The notes below the pieces were generated by a model. That model did not search any database, had not been told where the DNA came from, and saw only the letters and a program-made list of their open reading frames with translations. Position numbers and translations under genes: made by a program. Shown here piece after piece: positions 53,317-61,032 of a stretch of 64,000 bases of DNA (positions are counted from its first letter, which is position 1; each line of letters starts with the position of its first letter). Source of the DNA: Caulobacteraceae bacterium UBA5005 (GTDB taxonomy: Bacteria; Pseudomonadota; Alphaproteobacteria; Caulobacterales; Caulobacteraceae); assembly GCA_002398405.1 (NCBI GenBank), contig DGYN01000141.1, forward strand, positions 39,557 through 103,556, written 5' to 3'.

Positions 53317-54011
53317 TCAGGAGCCTCCTCGTAGTGGGAAAACGGCAGGGCGCGGATGTCCGCCGAGGTGAAGGCTGGGTTGGCCGGATAGAGGGCTTCA
53401 TAGACCCGTTCCACAAAGGCGAAATCCTCCGGCGTATCGACGGTCCAGCGAAGCGCGCTCTCGTTGATATCCTGTTCCAGGTAACCCTGGGTGAAGAGGC
53501 CGGGATAGCGGTAGAGATAGGGCGTTACGTGCTCGCGGTCATAGGGATCGGTCGCCTCGCGGCCGGCCTGGAGAAGGGCGGCGGTGTCGAACACCTCGAC
53601 ATCCAGGCCCCGCGGATAGGTGCGTTTGCGTCCGTTGGACAGATAGTCGACGCCGAGCCTGGCGTGCAGGCGCACCGCTTCATCGATCACCCCCGGATCG
53701 GCCAGCGGGCAGTCGGCGGTGAGACGGACCATCTGGCCTTCCAGCCCAAGGGCGCCGATCGCCTTGACGAAGCGGCCGAGCACATCGGCGAGGGGGCCGC
53801 GAAAGACCTCGACGTCGAAGGGTTTCAGGGCGTCCTCCAGGACATCGTCGGAGGCCTCGTCGCTGGTGGCGATGATCAGGCGGTCGAGTGTCTCACAGCG
53901 CCGAAGCCGCTCCAGCTGGCGCTCAATCATCGGCGCGCCGAGGATGGGCCTCAGCACCTTGCCGGGCAACCGGTTGGAGCTCATCCGCGCCTGCAGGATC
54001 GCAACCGCCAT
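53313..54011 (-). CDS. SpsF-like cytidylyltransferase (copy 1), candidate PseF
   Basis: 232 residues. The nucleotide-binding signature AILQARMSSNRLPGKVLRPI is the SpsF form of the CMP-sugar cytidylyltransferase fold. VRLTADCPLADPGVIDEAV carries the metal-binding Asp, and ALRWTVDTPEDFAFVERVY is the C-terminal family motif. Such proteins stand in for PseF in many pse loci. It has a clear paralogue at 54760-55464. Donor specificity (CMP-Pse or another ulosonic acid) is inferred from location only. Confidence 0.82.
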   Translation of the reverse strand: MAVAILQARMSSNRLPGKVLRPILGAPMIERQLERLRRCETLDRLIIATSDEASDDVLEDALKPFDVEVFRGPLADVLGRFVKAIGALGLEGQMVRLTADCPLADPGVIDEAVRLHARLGVDYLSNGRKRTYPRGLDVEVFDTAALLQAGREATDPYDREHVTPYLYRYPGLFTQGYLEQDINESALRWTVDTPEDFAFVERVYEALYPANPAFTSADIRALPFSHYEEAPE

Positions 54012-54162
54012 CTAGGTCCCTCACGAAATCACGGCGACCGTAGTCCTGTTCGCTGAGGGCGAAAACCCGGCCCTTGGCCCTCGGGAATGGCACGGGCGAC
54101 GCCATCGAAAATGAGAACGGAAGACAAAAGCAAATCCACGGTATGCCAGAAAGAAATGTTGT

Positions 54163-54170
54163 GGGAGGGG
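54163..54170 (+). promoter_or_regulatory. Strong ribosome binding site
   Basis: GGGAGGGG ends 7 nt before the ATG at 54178. It is one of the best Shine-Dalgarno matches in the window and supports translation of an otherwise anonymous small ORF. Confidence 0.6.
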
Positions 54171-54177
54171 AACCGGA

Positions 54178-54369
54178 ATGAGAGCTGGCGCCCGGGCCGT
54201 ACTGTTGGCTTGTCTACTTCTGGTGGCGAATTGCGCGTCAACGGGTGGGGAGGTGGAGCTCACCGGACCAGACGATGCGGTGTTCGTTGACGCCGTTCTG
54301 GGAGAGGACTCGTTCGTTACCTTTGAGGGACAGTCCGGCCTTTTGGTCTGGCATCAGCGTGGCGCGTAG
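54178..54369 (+). CDS. Small putative lipoprotein
   Basis: 63 residues. The first 20 look like a lipoprotein signal: basic start, hydrophobic AVLLACLLLVANC, with Cys19 in a lipobox-like position. The remainder is acidic and ends at TAG 54367-54369. It has a strong ribosome binding site. No homologue is recognised. The next ORF starts one base after this stop in another frame and together they would form a normal-sized lipoprotein, so this may be one gene split by a frameshift. Confidence 0.5.
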   Translation: MRAGARAVLLACLLLVANCASTGGEVELTGPDDAVFVDAVLGEDSFVTFEGQSGLLVWHQRGA

Positions 54370-54370
54370 G

Positions 54371-54763
54371 ATGGACGATGAGTGGCTGTTACTGCGCTTC
54401 TACTACGGCTACCGATCCGGTGACGACCAGGGCATCCTGGCTAGGCTCGATTCCGGAACTGACAAGAAGCGCTACGCGAGCCGGTGGGCCAAGGGCCCCA
54501 ATTGCATCGAGGTCGACCAAGCGCTCAAAAACATGAATGCACGAAACATCCTGCGCCTGCCGACACCCTTCGTCGAACTCGGCTCTGTTTCCAGCTTCAG
54601 CCGGCCAATCTACCAAGCCTGGGCGAGCGAGTGGTTTGTTTCGCATCACAGCACTCCCCGCGGCAGAATCTATCTAGCGGACATCGAGGGAAGCGCCCTT
54701 GCGACCTGGTTCGATGAGACGCTGAGAAGCCTGGAGAAGTGCTGGGTCGCTGACGGACGCTAA
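54371..54763 (+). CDS. Hypothetical protein, possible second half of split lipoprotein
   Basis: 130 residues from the ATG at 54371, which follows the preceding TAG by one base. The sequence is soluble-looking, with two Cys (GPNCIEVDQALKNMN and SLEKCWVADGR), and no signal peptide of its own. The frame stays open back to 54245, but those codons look like the shadow of the upstream lipoprotein. The TAA interlocks with the stop of the converging cytidylyltransferase gene. Not recognised; either a coupled second gene or the frameshifted remainder of the lipoprotein. Confidence 0.5.
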   Translation: MDDEWLLLRFYYGYRSGDDQGILARLDSGTDKKRYASRWAKGPNCIEVDQALKNMNARNILRLPTPFVELGSVSSFSRPIYQAWASEWFVSHHSTPRGRIYLADIEGSALATWFDETLRSLEKCWVADGR

Positions 54764-55464
54764 AACCCGACCGCTCGAACGCTCTTTTTGTCATCCCGGG
54801 TCAGATTCACCACATCCTCCGACAGAAAGGCCGGATCGGTCGGATAGAGGGCTTCGTAGACCCGGGTGACAAAGGCGAGGTCGTCGGGGGTGTCGACCCT
54901 CCAGCGCAGGTCGGCCATGGGCGGGTCGCATTCCAGGTTGGCCAAGCGGAAACGGTCGGGGTTGTGCAGGAAGAAGGGCGTGACGAACTCGCGCTCGTAG
55001 GGGTCCCTGGCCTCGTGGAAGGCGCTTTCCAGGTGGCCGGTCTTGAAGACCTCGACTTCGAGGCCCTTGGGGAAGGTGTCCTTCTGGTCGTTGCTGGTGA
55101 AGTCGGCGCCTTCCTCCAGGTGATGGTCGATCACCGCGTCGATCACCTGCCAGTCGGTCAGGGGACAATCGGCGGTCAGGCGGACGACGTGGCGGGACGG
55201 GCCGTGCGCCTGCGCCGCCGCCCAGTAGCGGCCGAGAACATCGCCGATCGATCCCCTAAAGCAGCGGATATTACGCTCCTTGCAGAGGGCTTCGAGGGGC
55301 TCGTCGCTGGGGTGCTCGCTGGTCGCGACCACCAGGCGGTCGATGTGCCGGGAGCGTTGGATGCGTTCGATCTGGCGCGCAAGCATCGGCTCACCGAGGA
55401 GGGGCCGCAGCACCTTGCCCGGCAGCCTTGATGAACTCATCCCAGCCTGCAGGATCGCGAGCAT
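54760..55464 (-). CDS. SpsF-like cytidylyltransferase (copy 2), candidate PseF
   Basis: 234 residues, same family and similar length as 53313-54011: LAILQAGMSSSRLPGKVLRP, VRLTADCPLTDWQVIDAVID, LRWRVDTPDDLAFVTRVYEA. The usual Arg of QARM is Gly here (QAGM), at a position next to the nucleotide loop. It follows pseG in the same direction after 30 bp. Either this or copy 1 should activate pseudaminic acid with CTP; the other may use a modified form or another substrate. Confidence 0.82.
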   Translation of the reverse strand: MLAILQAGMSSSRLPGKVLRPLLGEPMLARQIERIQRSRHIDRLVVATSEHPSDEPLEALCKERNIRCFRGSIGDVLGRYWAAAQAHGPSRHVVRLTADCPLTDWQVIDAVIDHHLEEGADFTSNDQKDTFPKGLEVEVFKTGHLESAFHEARDPYEREFVTPFFLHNPDRFRLANLECDPPMADLRWRVDTPDDLAFVTRVYEALYPTDPAFLSEDVVNLTRDDKKSVRAVGF

Positions 55465-55494
55465 TTCATGGTCAAGGTCGGCGGAGTCTCGCGC

Positions 55495-56442
55495 TTAGGC
55501 AAGGCTGAGGATTTCGGCGGCGACTCGGGCGGCGCCCTGGCCGTCGACGAGGGCCGCGGCGCGGGTCGACATGGCCCGGCGAATGACCGCGTTGTTGGCC
55601 AGGATATCGAAGGCCTGGACGAAGTCGGTGGCGAAACACTGTTCGCGCGCATCGGCCGAAAAGCCGGCCCGCTGGTCAGCGGTGAAGTGGGCCTGGTGGA
55701 TCTGGTTGTCGGCGAGGACGACGGTGACGCCGGGAAGGCCCATGACGCAGCGCTCCCAAAGACTGCCGCCGCCGGCGCCGACGGCGAAACTGGCGCGGGC
55801 GATGAGGCCGGCCATGTCGCGGCTGTTGACGTGCAGGGTGACGCGGGGATCGCGGGCCGCCAATTCCTGCACATAGGAAAGGCTTTCAGCGCCATCGCCC
55901 AGGACCACGTCGGCGGCGGTCCAGCAGGGCATGTCTTCCATGAGTTTGAGGACCCGGCGGGTGATGCCGCCCAGGTCGGTTAGGCCCAGGGAGACGAGGA
56001 TGCGGCCGTCTTCGGGGGCGCGGGGGGTTTCGAGAAATTCGGGGCGGACCATCACATAGTCCAGGCCGCCGAGGACCTTGGCGCGGCCGGGGTAGGCCAG
56101 AAGGGTGCGGCCGGGGGAGGCGTCGACGATGAGGTCGCAGTCGTGTTTGCGCATCAGGTCGTCGAGGGCGCAGACCTTGCGGCCCTGGGCGGAAAGGGCG
56201 CGTTCGTGGTCGACGCCGTAGTCGTAACCGTCGATGACGGCGATAGGGGCGGGCCAGTCCTTTGACACGACTTCAACCGCTCGGGAGGCGAATGTGGCGA
56301 AAATCGATTGGGCCTCGGGGAGGAGGACGAAACCGCAACTGGCGCCGTTACGGACGAGTTCGTTGGCGAGGGTGAGGCAGCGCATGACGTGGCCGCCGCC
56401 GACGGTGGTTCCGAAGTCGGGGAGGAAGAGGACGCGGGTCAT
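55495..56442 (-). CDS. pseG: UDP-2,4-diacetamido-2,4,6-trideoxy-altropyranose hydrolase, PseG
   Basis: 315 residues with GT-B-like fold of the PseG family. LFLPDFGTTVGGGHVMRCLT contains the His of the GHxxRC motif. VLVSLGLTDLGGIT-like (ILVSLGLTDLGGITRRVLKL) and VGAGGGSLWERCVMGLPGV are the C-terminal UDP-binding motifs. It removes UDP from the PseH product to free the PseI substrate. It overlaps rsmE by ATGA and so is expressed with two housekeeping genes rather than with pseB-C-I. Confidence 0.9.
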   Translation of the reverse strand: MTRVLFLPDFGTTVGGGHVMRCLTLANELVRNGASCGFVLLPEAQSIFATFASRAVEVVSKDWPAPIAVIDGYDYGVDHERALSAQGRKVCALDDLMRKHDCDLIVDASPGRTLLAYPGRAKVLGGLDYVMVRPEFLETPRAPEDGRILVSLGLTDLGGITRRVLKLMEDMPCWTAADVVLGDGAESLSYVQELAARDPRVTLHVNSRDMAGLIARASFAVGAGGGSLWERCVMGLPGVTVVLADNQIHQAHFTADQRAGFSADAREQCFATDFVQAFDILANNAVIRRAMSTRAAALVDGQGAARVAAEILSLA

Positions 56443-57149
56443 CGCCAGTCTCCGGCGGCGGCCTGCCAGAGGGTGAGCGCGCTGATGGCGGCGGTGTCGG
56501 CGCGCAGGATGCGGGGGCCGAGGGTGGCGGGAGTGACGAAGGGCAGAGAGCGCAGGCGGCCGCGTTCCTCGGGAGAGAAGCCGCCTTCGGGGCCGATGAG
56601 GATGGCCCAGGGGCCGGGAGTCACGGCGGAAAGGATGGGTTTGGCGTCGCCGCCTTCGTCGCAGAACAGGAGGCGGCGGGCCGGGTCCCAGGCGTCGAGC
56701 AGTTTGGCGAGCTTGACCGGGTCCTGGACGGTGGGGACATCGAGGCGGCCGGTCTGTTCGGCGGCCTCGACAGCGATGACGTTGAGGCGCTCGACGCGGA
56801 CGCGCTCGGCGTTGGTGCGGGCGGTGAGGACCAGGCGCACGCGGGCGGCGCCGAGTTCAGCGGCTTTTTCGACAATGGTTTCCAGGCGCGTGCGTTTGAC
56901 CGCGGCGACGATGAGCTCGAGGTCGCAGGGCGCGGTCTGGTCGCGCAGTTTCTCGACCACGGTCAAAAGGACGTCGCGCTTGCCGGCCGCGGCGATCTGG
57001 GCCCGCCATTCGCCGTCGCGGCCGTTGAAGAGGGCGAGGCTCTCCCCTACCCCCTTGCGCATCACCTTGGTCAGATAGTGCGACTGCTCCGCCCCCAGCG
57101 CGACCCCGGTGTTGGGACCAAGGCCGGCGGGGACGAAGAGGCGGATCAC
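56439..57149 (-). CDS. rsmE: 16S rRNA (uracil-1498-N3)-methyltransferase
   Basis: 236-residue SPOUT methyltransferase. The start IRLFVPAGLGPNTGVALGAE with the N-terminal PUA-like part, then IVAAVKRTRLETIVEKAAEL, and the knot motifs ILIGPEGGFSPEE and TLGPRILRADTAA are all present. It methylates U1498 in the 30S decoding region. The start is GTG at 57149 sharing GTGA with ilvE, and the stop shares ATGA with pseG. Confidence 0.95.
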   Translation of the reverse strand: MIRLFVPAGLGPNTGVALGAEQSHYLTKVMRKGVGESLALFNGRDGEWRAQIAAAGKRDVLLTVVEKLRDQTAPCDLELIVAAVKRTRLETIVEKAAELGAARVRLVLTARTNAERVRVERLNVIAVEAAEQTGRLDVPTVQDPVKLAKLLDAWDPARRLLFCDEGGDAKPILSAVTPGPWAILIGPEGGFSPEERGRLRSLPFVTPATLGPRILRADTAAISALTLWQAAAGDWR

Positions 57150-58039
57150 GCGGTGATGGGCTGCAGCTGGCGCCGCACCATCTTGGCGTAGTCATCCATC
57201 AGGCTGAGCGAGATATTGCCCGGCGTGAAGCGATGCTCGCCGATCTCAGATACGGGCGTCACCTCGGCGGCCGAGCCGGTGATGAAGACCTCGCTGAACG
57301 AGGAAAGCTCGGTCAGCGGAATGGTCCGCTCAACGACTTCGAAACCGCGCGACTTCGCAAGCTTGATCACCGACTGGCGGGTGATGCCGTTCAGGAAGCT
57401 ATCCGGCGTCGGCGTATGGATGACCCCGTCGCGGATCAGGAAGATGTTGGCGCCGGTGGCCTCGGCGATGTTGTCGTTCACGTCGAGGAAGAGGGCGTCG
57501 GCATAGCCGTCACGCTCCGCCGCGTGTTTGGAGATGGTGCAGATCATATAGAGCCCGGTGGCCTTGGCGTGGACCGGCGCGGACCTGGGGTCGGGGCGGC
57601 GGTACTTGGCGTAGGTCAGGCGGATGCCTTTTTTCTTGAGCTCCGGGTCGAAATAGCTTGGCCAATCCCAGCAGCAGATGGCGACGTGGATCTTGGTGTT
57701 CTGAGCGGAGACCCCGATCATCTCGGTGCCCCGCCAGGCGATGGCGCGGACGTAGCAGTCGTCCAGGCCGTTACGCTTGCAGGCCTCGTCCTTGGCCGCC
57801 GTGATCTCTTCCTTCGAGAAGGGGATTTGGAAGTCCATGATCTGCGCGGAATTGAAGAGGCGGTCGGTGTGGGCCTCCGACGCATAGATCACGCCACCAT
57901 ACATGCGCTCGCCTTCGAACACGCCCGATGCATAGTGCAGGCCGTGGGTCAGTACGTGCACCTTCGCCTCGCGCCAGGGCACGAACTGGCCGTCGAGCCA
58001 GATAACGCCGTCGCGATCGTCGAAGGGTATGATGGACAT
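57146..58039 (-). CDS. ilvE: Branched-chain amino acid aminotransferase
   Basis: 297 residues, fold-type IV PLP enzyme. VIWLDGQFVPWREAKVHVLT and LHYASGVFEGERMY form the N-terminal domain. The PLP lysine lies in SAPVHAKATGLYMI, and ITRQSVIKLAKSRGFEVVE and EVFITGSAAEVTPVSEIG bind the phosphate and substrate carboxylate. It performs the last step of Leu/Ile/Val synthesis. It is the first gene of the ilvE-rsmE-pseG-spsF unit. Its upstream region includes copy 1 of the 68-bp repeat. Confidence 0.95.
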   Translation of the reverse strand: MSIIPFDDRDGVIWLDGQFVPWREAKVHVLTHGLHYASGVFEGERMYGGVIYASEAHTDRLFNSAQIMDFQIPFSKEEITAAKDEACKRNGLDDCYVRAIAWRGTEMIGVSAQNTKIHVAICCWDWPSYFDPELKKKGIRLTYAKYRRPDPRSAPVHAKATGLYMICTISKHAAERDGYADALFLDVNDNIAEATGANIFLIRDGVIHTPTPDSFLNGITRQSVIKLAKSRGFEVVERTIPLTELSSFSEVFITGSAAEVTPVSEIGEHRFTPGNISLSLMDDYAKMVRRQLQPITA

Positions 58040-58066
58040 GTTCCTTACTCCTAGAAGCTGCCGCGA

Positions 58067-58134
58067 AACCTTAAGCGTCGCGCGACGGGCTGGCCTATAG
58101 CATTATCGGCTACGCATGAACCCCTCAACCGACG
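58067..58134 (+). repeat. Direct repeat copy 1 flanking TA module (remnant of response-regulator 5' region)
   Basis: 68 bp that match 58931-58998 at about 60 positions. It includes CCTATAGCATTATC and an ATG at 58116 followed by the same first six codons as the response regulator gene (MNPSTD). After that the sequence diverges and the frame closes at 58160. It reads as a duplicated, broken 5' end of the regulator gene, left on the ilvE side of the toxin-antitoxin pair. Confidence 0.8.
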
Positions 58135-58144
58135 GCGGGGGCGG

Positions 58145-58474
58145 CTACGCCAGGACTTGAAGCCCGTGCTTCTGGACGACCGCGAGCAACCGTAGGGCCA
58201 TCCCGCTGGGACGCTTGGCGCCAGTCTCCCACTTCTCGACGGTCGAAGAACTGGTGTTGAGATAGTGGGCGAACACCGGCTGACTGACGTGGTTGGCCTC
58301 ACGCAGCTTCTGAATGTCCTGGGGCGTGAAGGCGGCGGGCGCGATCAGGCAGGCGTCGTCGAAGGTGCGCAGGGTGGTCTTGCTGATCGCGCCAACCTTG
58401 TGCAGGGCTTTGGCCGAACCGTGGATCGCTTCGAAGGCGTCGCTCTTGTAGCGAGTATTGATCTTCACCGTCAT
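58145..58474 (-). CDS. Xre-family antitoxin of type II TA module (HigA-like)
   Basis: 109 residues. The N-terminal 50 residues form the toxin-binding extension (KINTRYKSDAFEAIHGSAKA). The C-terminal helix-turn-helix is FTPQDIQKLREANHVSQPVF followed by LNTSSSTVEKWETGAKRPSG. The gene is second in the operon, after the toxin, as in HigBA-type modules. The ATG at 58474 overlaps the toxin stop by ATGA; an earlier start at 58504 would lie inside the toxin. Probably represses its own promoter at the palindrome 58857-58873. Confidence 0.85.
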   Translation of the reverse strand: MTVKINTRYKSDAFEAIHGSAKALHKVGAISKTTLRTFDDACLIAPAAFTPQDIQKLREANHVSQPVFAHYLNTSSSTVEKWETGAKRPSGMALRLLAVVQKHGLQVLA

Positions 58475-58848
58475 TCTGGGTCCTGCTCGCAAATCTCTAT
58501 CCAATCCCTGCCCTCGGTCAGCGCGTCGGCCTGCGCGTCGGTTACATCCGCATAAGCCTTGGCCAGGGCCCGGAAGGCCTTCAACTCGTGATCATCAATA
58601 TTGGCGCGATCCTGCTTGGCGAACAGATACTCATAAATCCACCAGCGGGCTCCGCGCGCCAGAATGATCGAGCGGTGACGGTTACCCGCCAGCCGCTTTT
58701 TGAATACGCCGCCACCCAGATCGTCCGCTTGGCCGACCATGACCTCAGCGATCGCCTTGCACAGCTCGGCATCCGTGATCTTGGCTTTCTTCGCGGCTTT
58801 GGCGAACCAGGACGACTTGAAGACGCGCAAACGGCTTGGGTCGACCAT
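58471..58848 (-). CDS. RelE-family toxin (type II TA module)
   Basis: 125 residues. RVFKSSWFAKAAKKAKITDA, DLGGGVFKKRLAGNRHRSII and RWWIYEYLFAKQDRANID are the conserved elements of this RelE subfamily, whose members act as ribosome-dependent or free mRNA interferases. The start is ATG at 58848; a GTG at 58863 would lie inside the operator palindrome. No Shine-Dalgarno sequence precedes the ATG, so translation may be leaderless or weak. Toxin-first order with coupled antitoxin. Confidence 0.85.
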   Translation of the reverse strand: MVDPSRLRVFKSSWFAKAAKKAKITDAELCKAIAEVMVGQADDLGGGVFKKRLAGNRHRSIILARGARWWIYEYLFAKQDRANIDDHELKAFRALAKAYADVTDAQADALTEGRDWIEICEQDPE

Positions 58849-58856
58849 AATTCTAT

Positions 58857-58873
58857 GTAGCACTAAGTGCTAC
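58857..58873 (-). promoter_or_regulatory. Perfect 17-bp palindrome, probable TA operator
   Basis: GTAGCACT-A-AGTGCTAC is a perfect inverted repeat with 8-bp arms, 9 nt upstream of the toxin ATG and inside the likely promoter (TTGCAA to TACATA with 17-bp spacing on the minus strand). Xre antitoxins typically bind such palindromes to autoregulate. It lies inside the segment between the two direct repeats. Confidence 0.65.
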
Positions 58874-58930
58874 TTTTTGCAAGGTGGTCCGCAGAACCCC
58901 GTTCGTATCGCGCCTAAAGATTGCGCTTCC

Positions 58931-58998
58931 AACCTTAGGCGTCGCGCGCAGGGCTCGCCTATAGCATTATCGCCCCAGCATGAACCCCTCAACCGACG
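58931..58998 (+). repeat. Direct repeat copy 2 (promoter region and start of response regulator)
   Basis: Intact partner of the repeat at 58067-58134, about 88% identical over 68 bp. It contains CCTATAGCATTATC and the ATG at 58980 of the response regulator with its first six codons. The TATAGCATTAT element, conserved in both copies, is a candidate -10 region for the regulator gene. Confidence 0.8.
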
Positions 58999-59684
58999 CC
59001 ACGGCCCGCCACCTTCTTGTCGTCGATGACGATGACCGGATCCGTGGGCTGTTGAAGGAATACCTGGCGAGGGCCGGGTTTCGGGTCACCGCGGCGGCGG
59101 AGGCGGCCACCGCGCGGCGGTTGATGGAGACGCTCGATTTCGACCTGGTCGTTTTGGACGTGATGATGCCGGGGGAGGATGGGTTTTCGCTGACCAAGGC
59201 ACTGCGGGCCCGGCCGGGGGCGGCGGGGAAGACGCCCGTGTTGCTGCTGACCGCGCGGGGGACGGCGAGCGACCGGATCGAGGGGCTGTCGCTGGGGGCG
59301 GACGATTACCTCTCCAAACCATTTGAACCCAAGGAACTGCTGCTGCGGATCGAGGCGATCCTGCGGCGGGCGGGGGAGCGGCCGCAGGCGCAGGGCAAGC
59401 TGACGTTTGGGAGTTTCGCCTTTGACCTGGAGCGGGGCGAGCTGACCAAAGGGACGGCCCTGATCCGACTGACCGAGGCCGAGGCGCAATTGCTCAAGCG
59501 GCTGGCGATCAACGCCCATGCGCCGGTCGACCGGCTGGAGCTGGCCAGGGATACGGCGGACGCGTCCGGCCGGGCGGTGGACGTGCAGGTCACGCGCCTG
59601 CGCCGCAAGATCGAGGATGATCCCAAGGTCCCGCGCTATCTGCAGACGGTGCGCGGGGTCGGCTATCTGTTGGCGCCCGACTGA
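58980..59684 (+). CDS. OmpR-family response regulator
   Basis: 234 residues. The receiver domain has the acidic pocket VVDDDDR, phospho-acceptor Asp60 in LVVLDVMMPGEDGF, and the conserved Lys in LSKPFEPKEL. The C-terminal winged helix ends AVDVQVTRLRRKIEDDPK and TVRGVGYLLAPD. The start is ATG at 58980 within repeat copy 2, without a good Shine-Dalgarno sequence. It overlaps the kinase gene by one base (TGATG), so the pair is co-expressed. Closest in design to OmpR-type regulators paired with EnvZ-like kinases. Confidence 0.93.
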   Translation: MNPSTDATARHLLVVDDDDRIRGLLKEYLARAGFRVTAAAEAATARRLMETLDFDLVVLDVMMPGEDGFSLTKALRARPGAAGKTPVLLLTARGTASDRIEGLSLGADDYLSKPFEPKELLLRIEAILRRAGERPQAQGKLTFGSFAFDLERGELTKGTALIRLTEAEAQLLKRLAINAHAPVDRLELARDTADASGRAVDVQVTRLRRKIEDDPKVPRYLQTVRGVGYLLAPD

Positions 59685-61024
59685 TGGCGGGAAAGAGGCT
59701 CGTCAAACGCATCGTGGGGCCAAGGCTGGCGCGGCGGCTTCTGCCGACCAGCCTGTTCGGGCGCAGCCTGCTGATCATCATCCTGCCGATCGCCCTGATG
59801 CAGCTGGCGGTGACCTATGCGTTTTTCACGGCCAGCCAGGACGATGTGAACAGCCGCCTGTCCGACGGGCTGGCGGGAGAGATCGCCGCGGTGGTGGGGC
59901 TGTATGAGGACACCCCCGACCGCCTGCAGGACCTGGCGGGCCGCGCGCAGCGGACCATTGGCCTCGATATCGCCTTTCGGCCAGGGCCCCTGCCGACCAG
60001 CGACCGCACCAACTTTTTCCGCTCGCTCGACCGCACGCTTCGGGAGCGGCTGGAGGAGCACCTGAATAAGCCGTTCTGGTTCGACACCACCCGCTATGAG
60101 AACAACATCGATATCCGGGTGGCGGTGGACGGCGGGTCGCTGCGGTTCATCGCGCCCAGGGACCGGGCGTTCGCGAGCCAGGGGCCGAAGTTCATCGCCT
60201 GGCTCGCCGGGGCGACTCTGATCCTGACCGCGGTGGCGGTGATCTTTATCCGCAACCAGGTGCGGGCGATCGAGCGCCTGGCCGAGGCCGCCAACACCTT
60301 TGGCCGGGGGGGCGATATCAGCGACTTCAAGCCGCACGGGGCGCGGGAGGTGCGCGAGGCGGCCGAAGCGTTCCTGGCCATGAAGGACAATATTCAGCGG
60401 CACCTGGAGCAGAGGACCGCCTTGCTGGCGTCGGTCAGCCATGACCTGAGAACGCCGTTGACGCGGTTGAAACTGGAGCTGGCCTTGGCCGAGCCGAGCA
60501 GCCGGTGCGAGGCGATGAAGCGCGATCTCTTAGAGATGGAGCACATGATCGACGAATACCTCGACTTCGCCCGCGGCGAGGGCGGGGAGGCCATGGAGCG
60601 CCGGCCGTTGTTCGCGATTGTCGAGGCGGTGGCCGAGGGGGCGCGCCGGGCGGGGGCGACGATCACCGTGGAGGGCGATCCCGACCTGTCGGCGCCGGTG
60701 CGGCCAAACGCTTTGAGGCGGGCGCTGGCCAACCTGGCGGGGAACGCAGCGGCGCACGCCGACGAGGTGCGGATCACGGTGGAGGGGCGTGATGGTGTCG
60801 TGGACATCATCGTGGATGATGACGGGCCGGGGATAGCACCGGAGCGCAGGGCCGAGGCGTTCAAGCCGTTCAACCGGCTGGATGAGAGCAGGAACCAGAA
60901 CGAGAAGGGCGTGGGGCTGGGTTTGGCGATCGCGCGGGATGTGGCGCGGTCGCATGGGGGGGACGTGGCGTTGGATACTTCGCCGTTGGGGGGGTTGCGG
61001 GCGGTGATTACGTTGCCGGCGTGA
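59684..61024 (+). CDS. EnvZ-like sensor histidine kinase
   Basis: 446 residues. Two membrane segments at about residues 27-47 and 168-188 enclose a periplasmic domain of about 120 residues. A HAMP domain follows (AIERLAEAANTFGRGGDISD), then the dimerisation domain with phospho-acceptor His253 in SVSHDLRTPLTRLKLEL. The ATPase domain shows NLAGNAAAHA (N box), IIVDDDGPGIAPE (G1) and GVGLGLAIARDVARSHGG (G2). Signal unknown; EnvZ-like sensors often respond to osmotic or envelope stress. Confidence 0.93.
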   Translation: MAGKRLVKRIVGPRLARRLLPTSLFGRSLLIIILPIALMQLAVTYAFFTASQDDVNSRLSDGLAGEIAAVVGLYEDTPDRLQDLAGRAQRTIGLDIAFRPGPLPTSDRTNFFRSLDRTLRERLEEHLNKPFWFDTTRYENNIDIRVAVDGGSLRFIAPRDRAFASQGPKFIAWLAGATLILTAVAVIFIRNQVRAIERLAEAANTFGRGGDISDFKPHGAREVREAAEAFLAMKDNIQRHLEQRTALLASVSHDLRTPLTRLKLELALAEPSSRCEAMKRDLLEMEHMIDEYLDFARGEGGEAMERRPLFAIVEAVAEGARRAGATITVEGDPDLSAPVRPNALRRALANLAGNAAAHADEVRITVEGRDGVVDIIVDDDGPGIAPERRAEAFKPFNRLDESRNQNEKGVGLGLAIARDVARSHGGDVALDTSPLGGLRAVITLPA

Positions 61025-61032
61025 GGGGGGCG

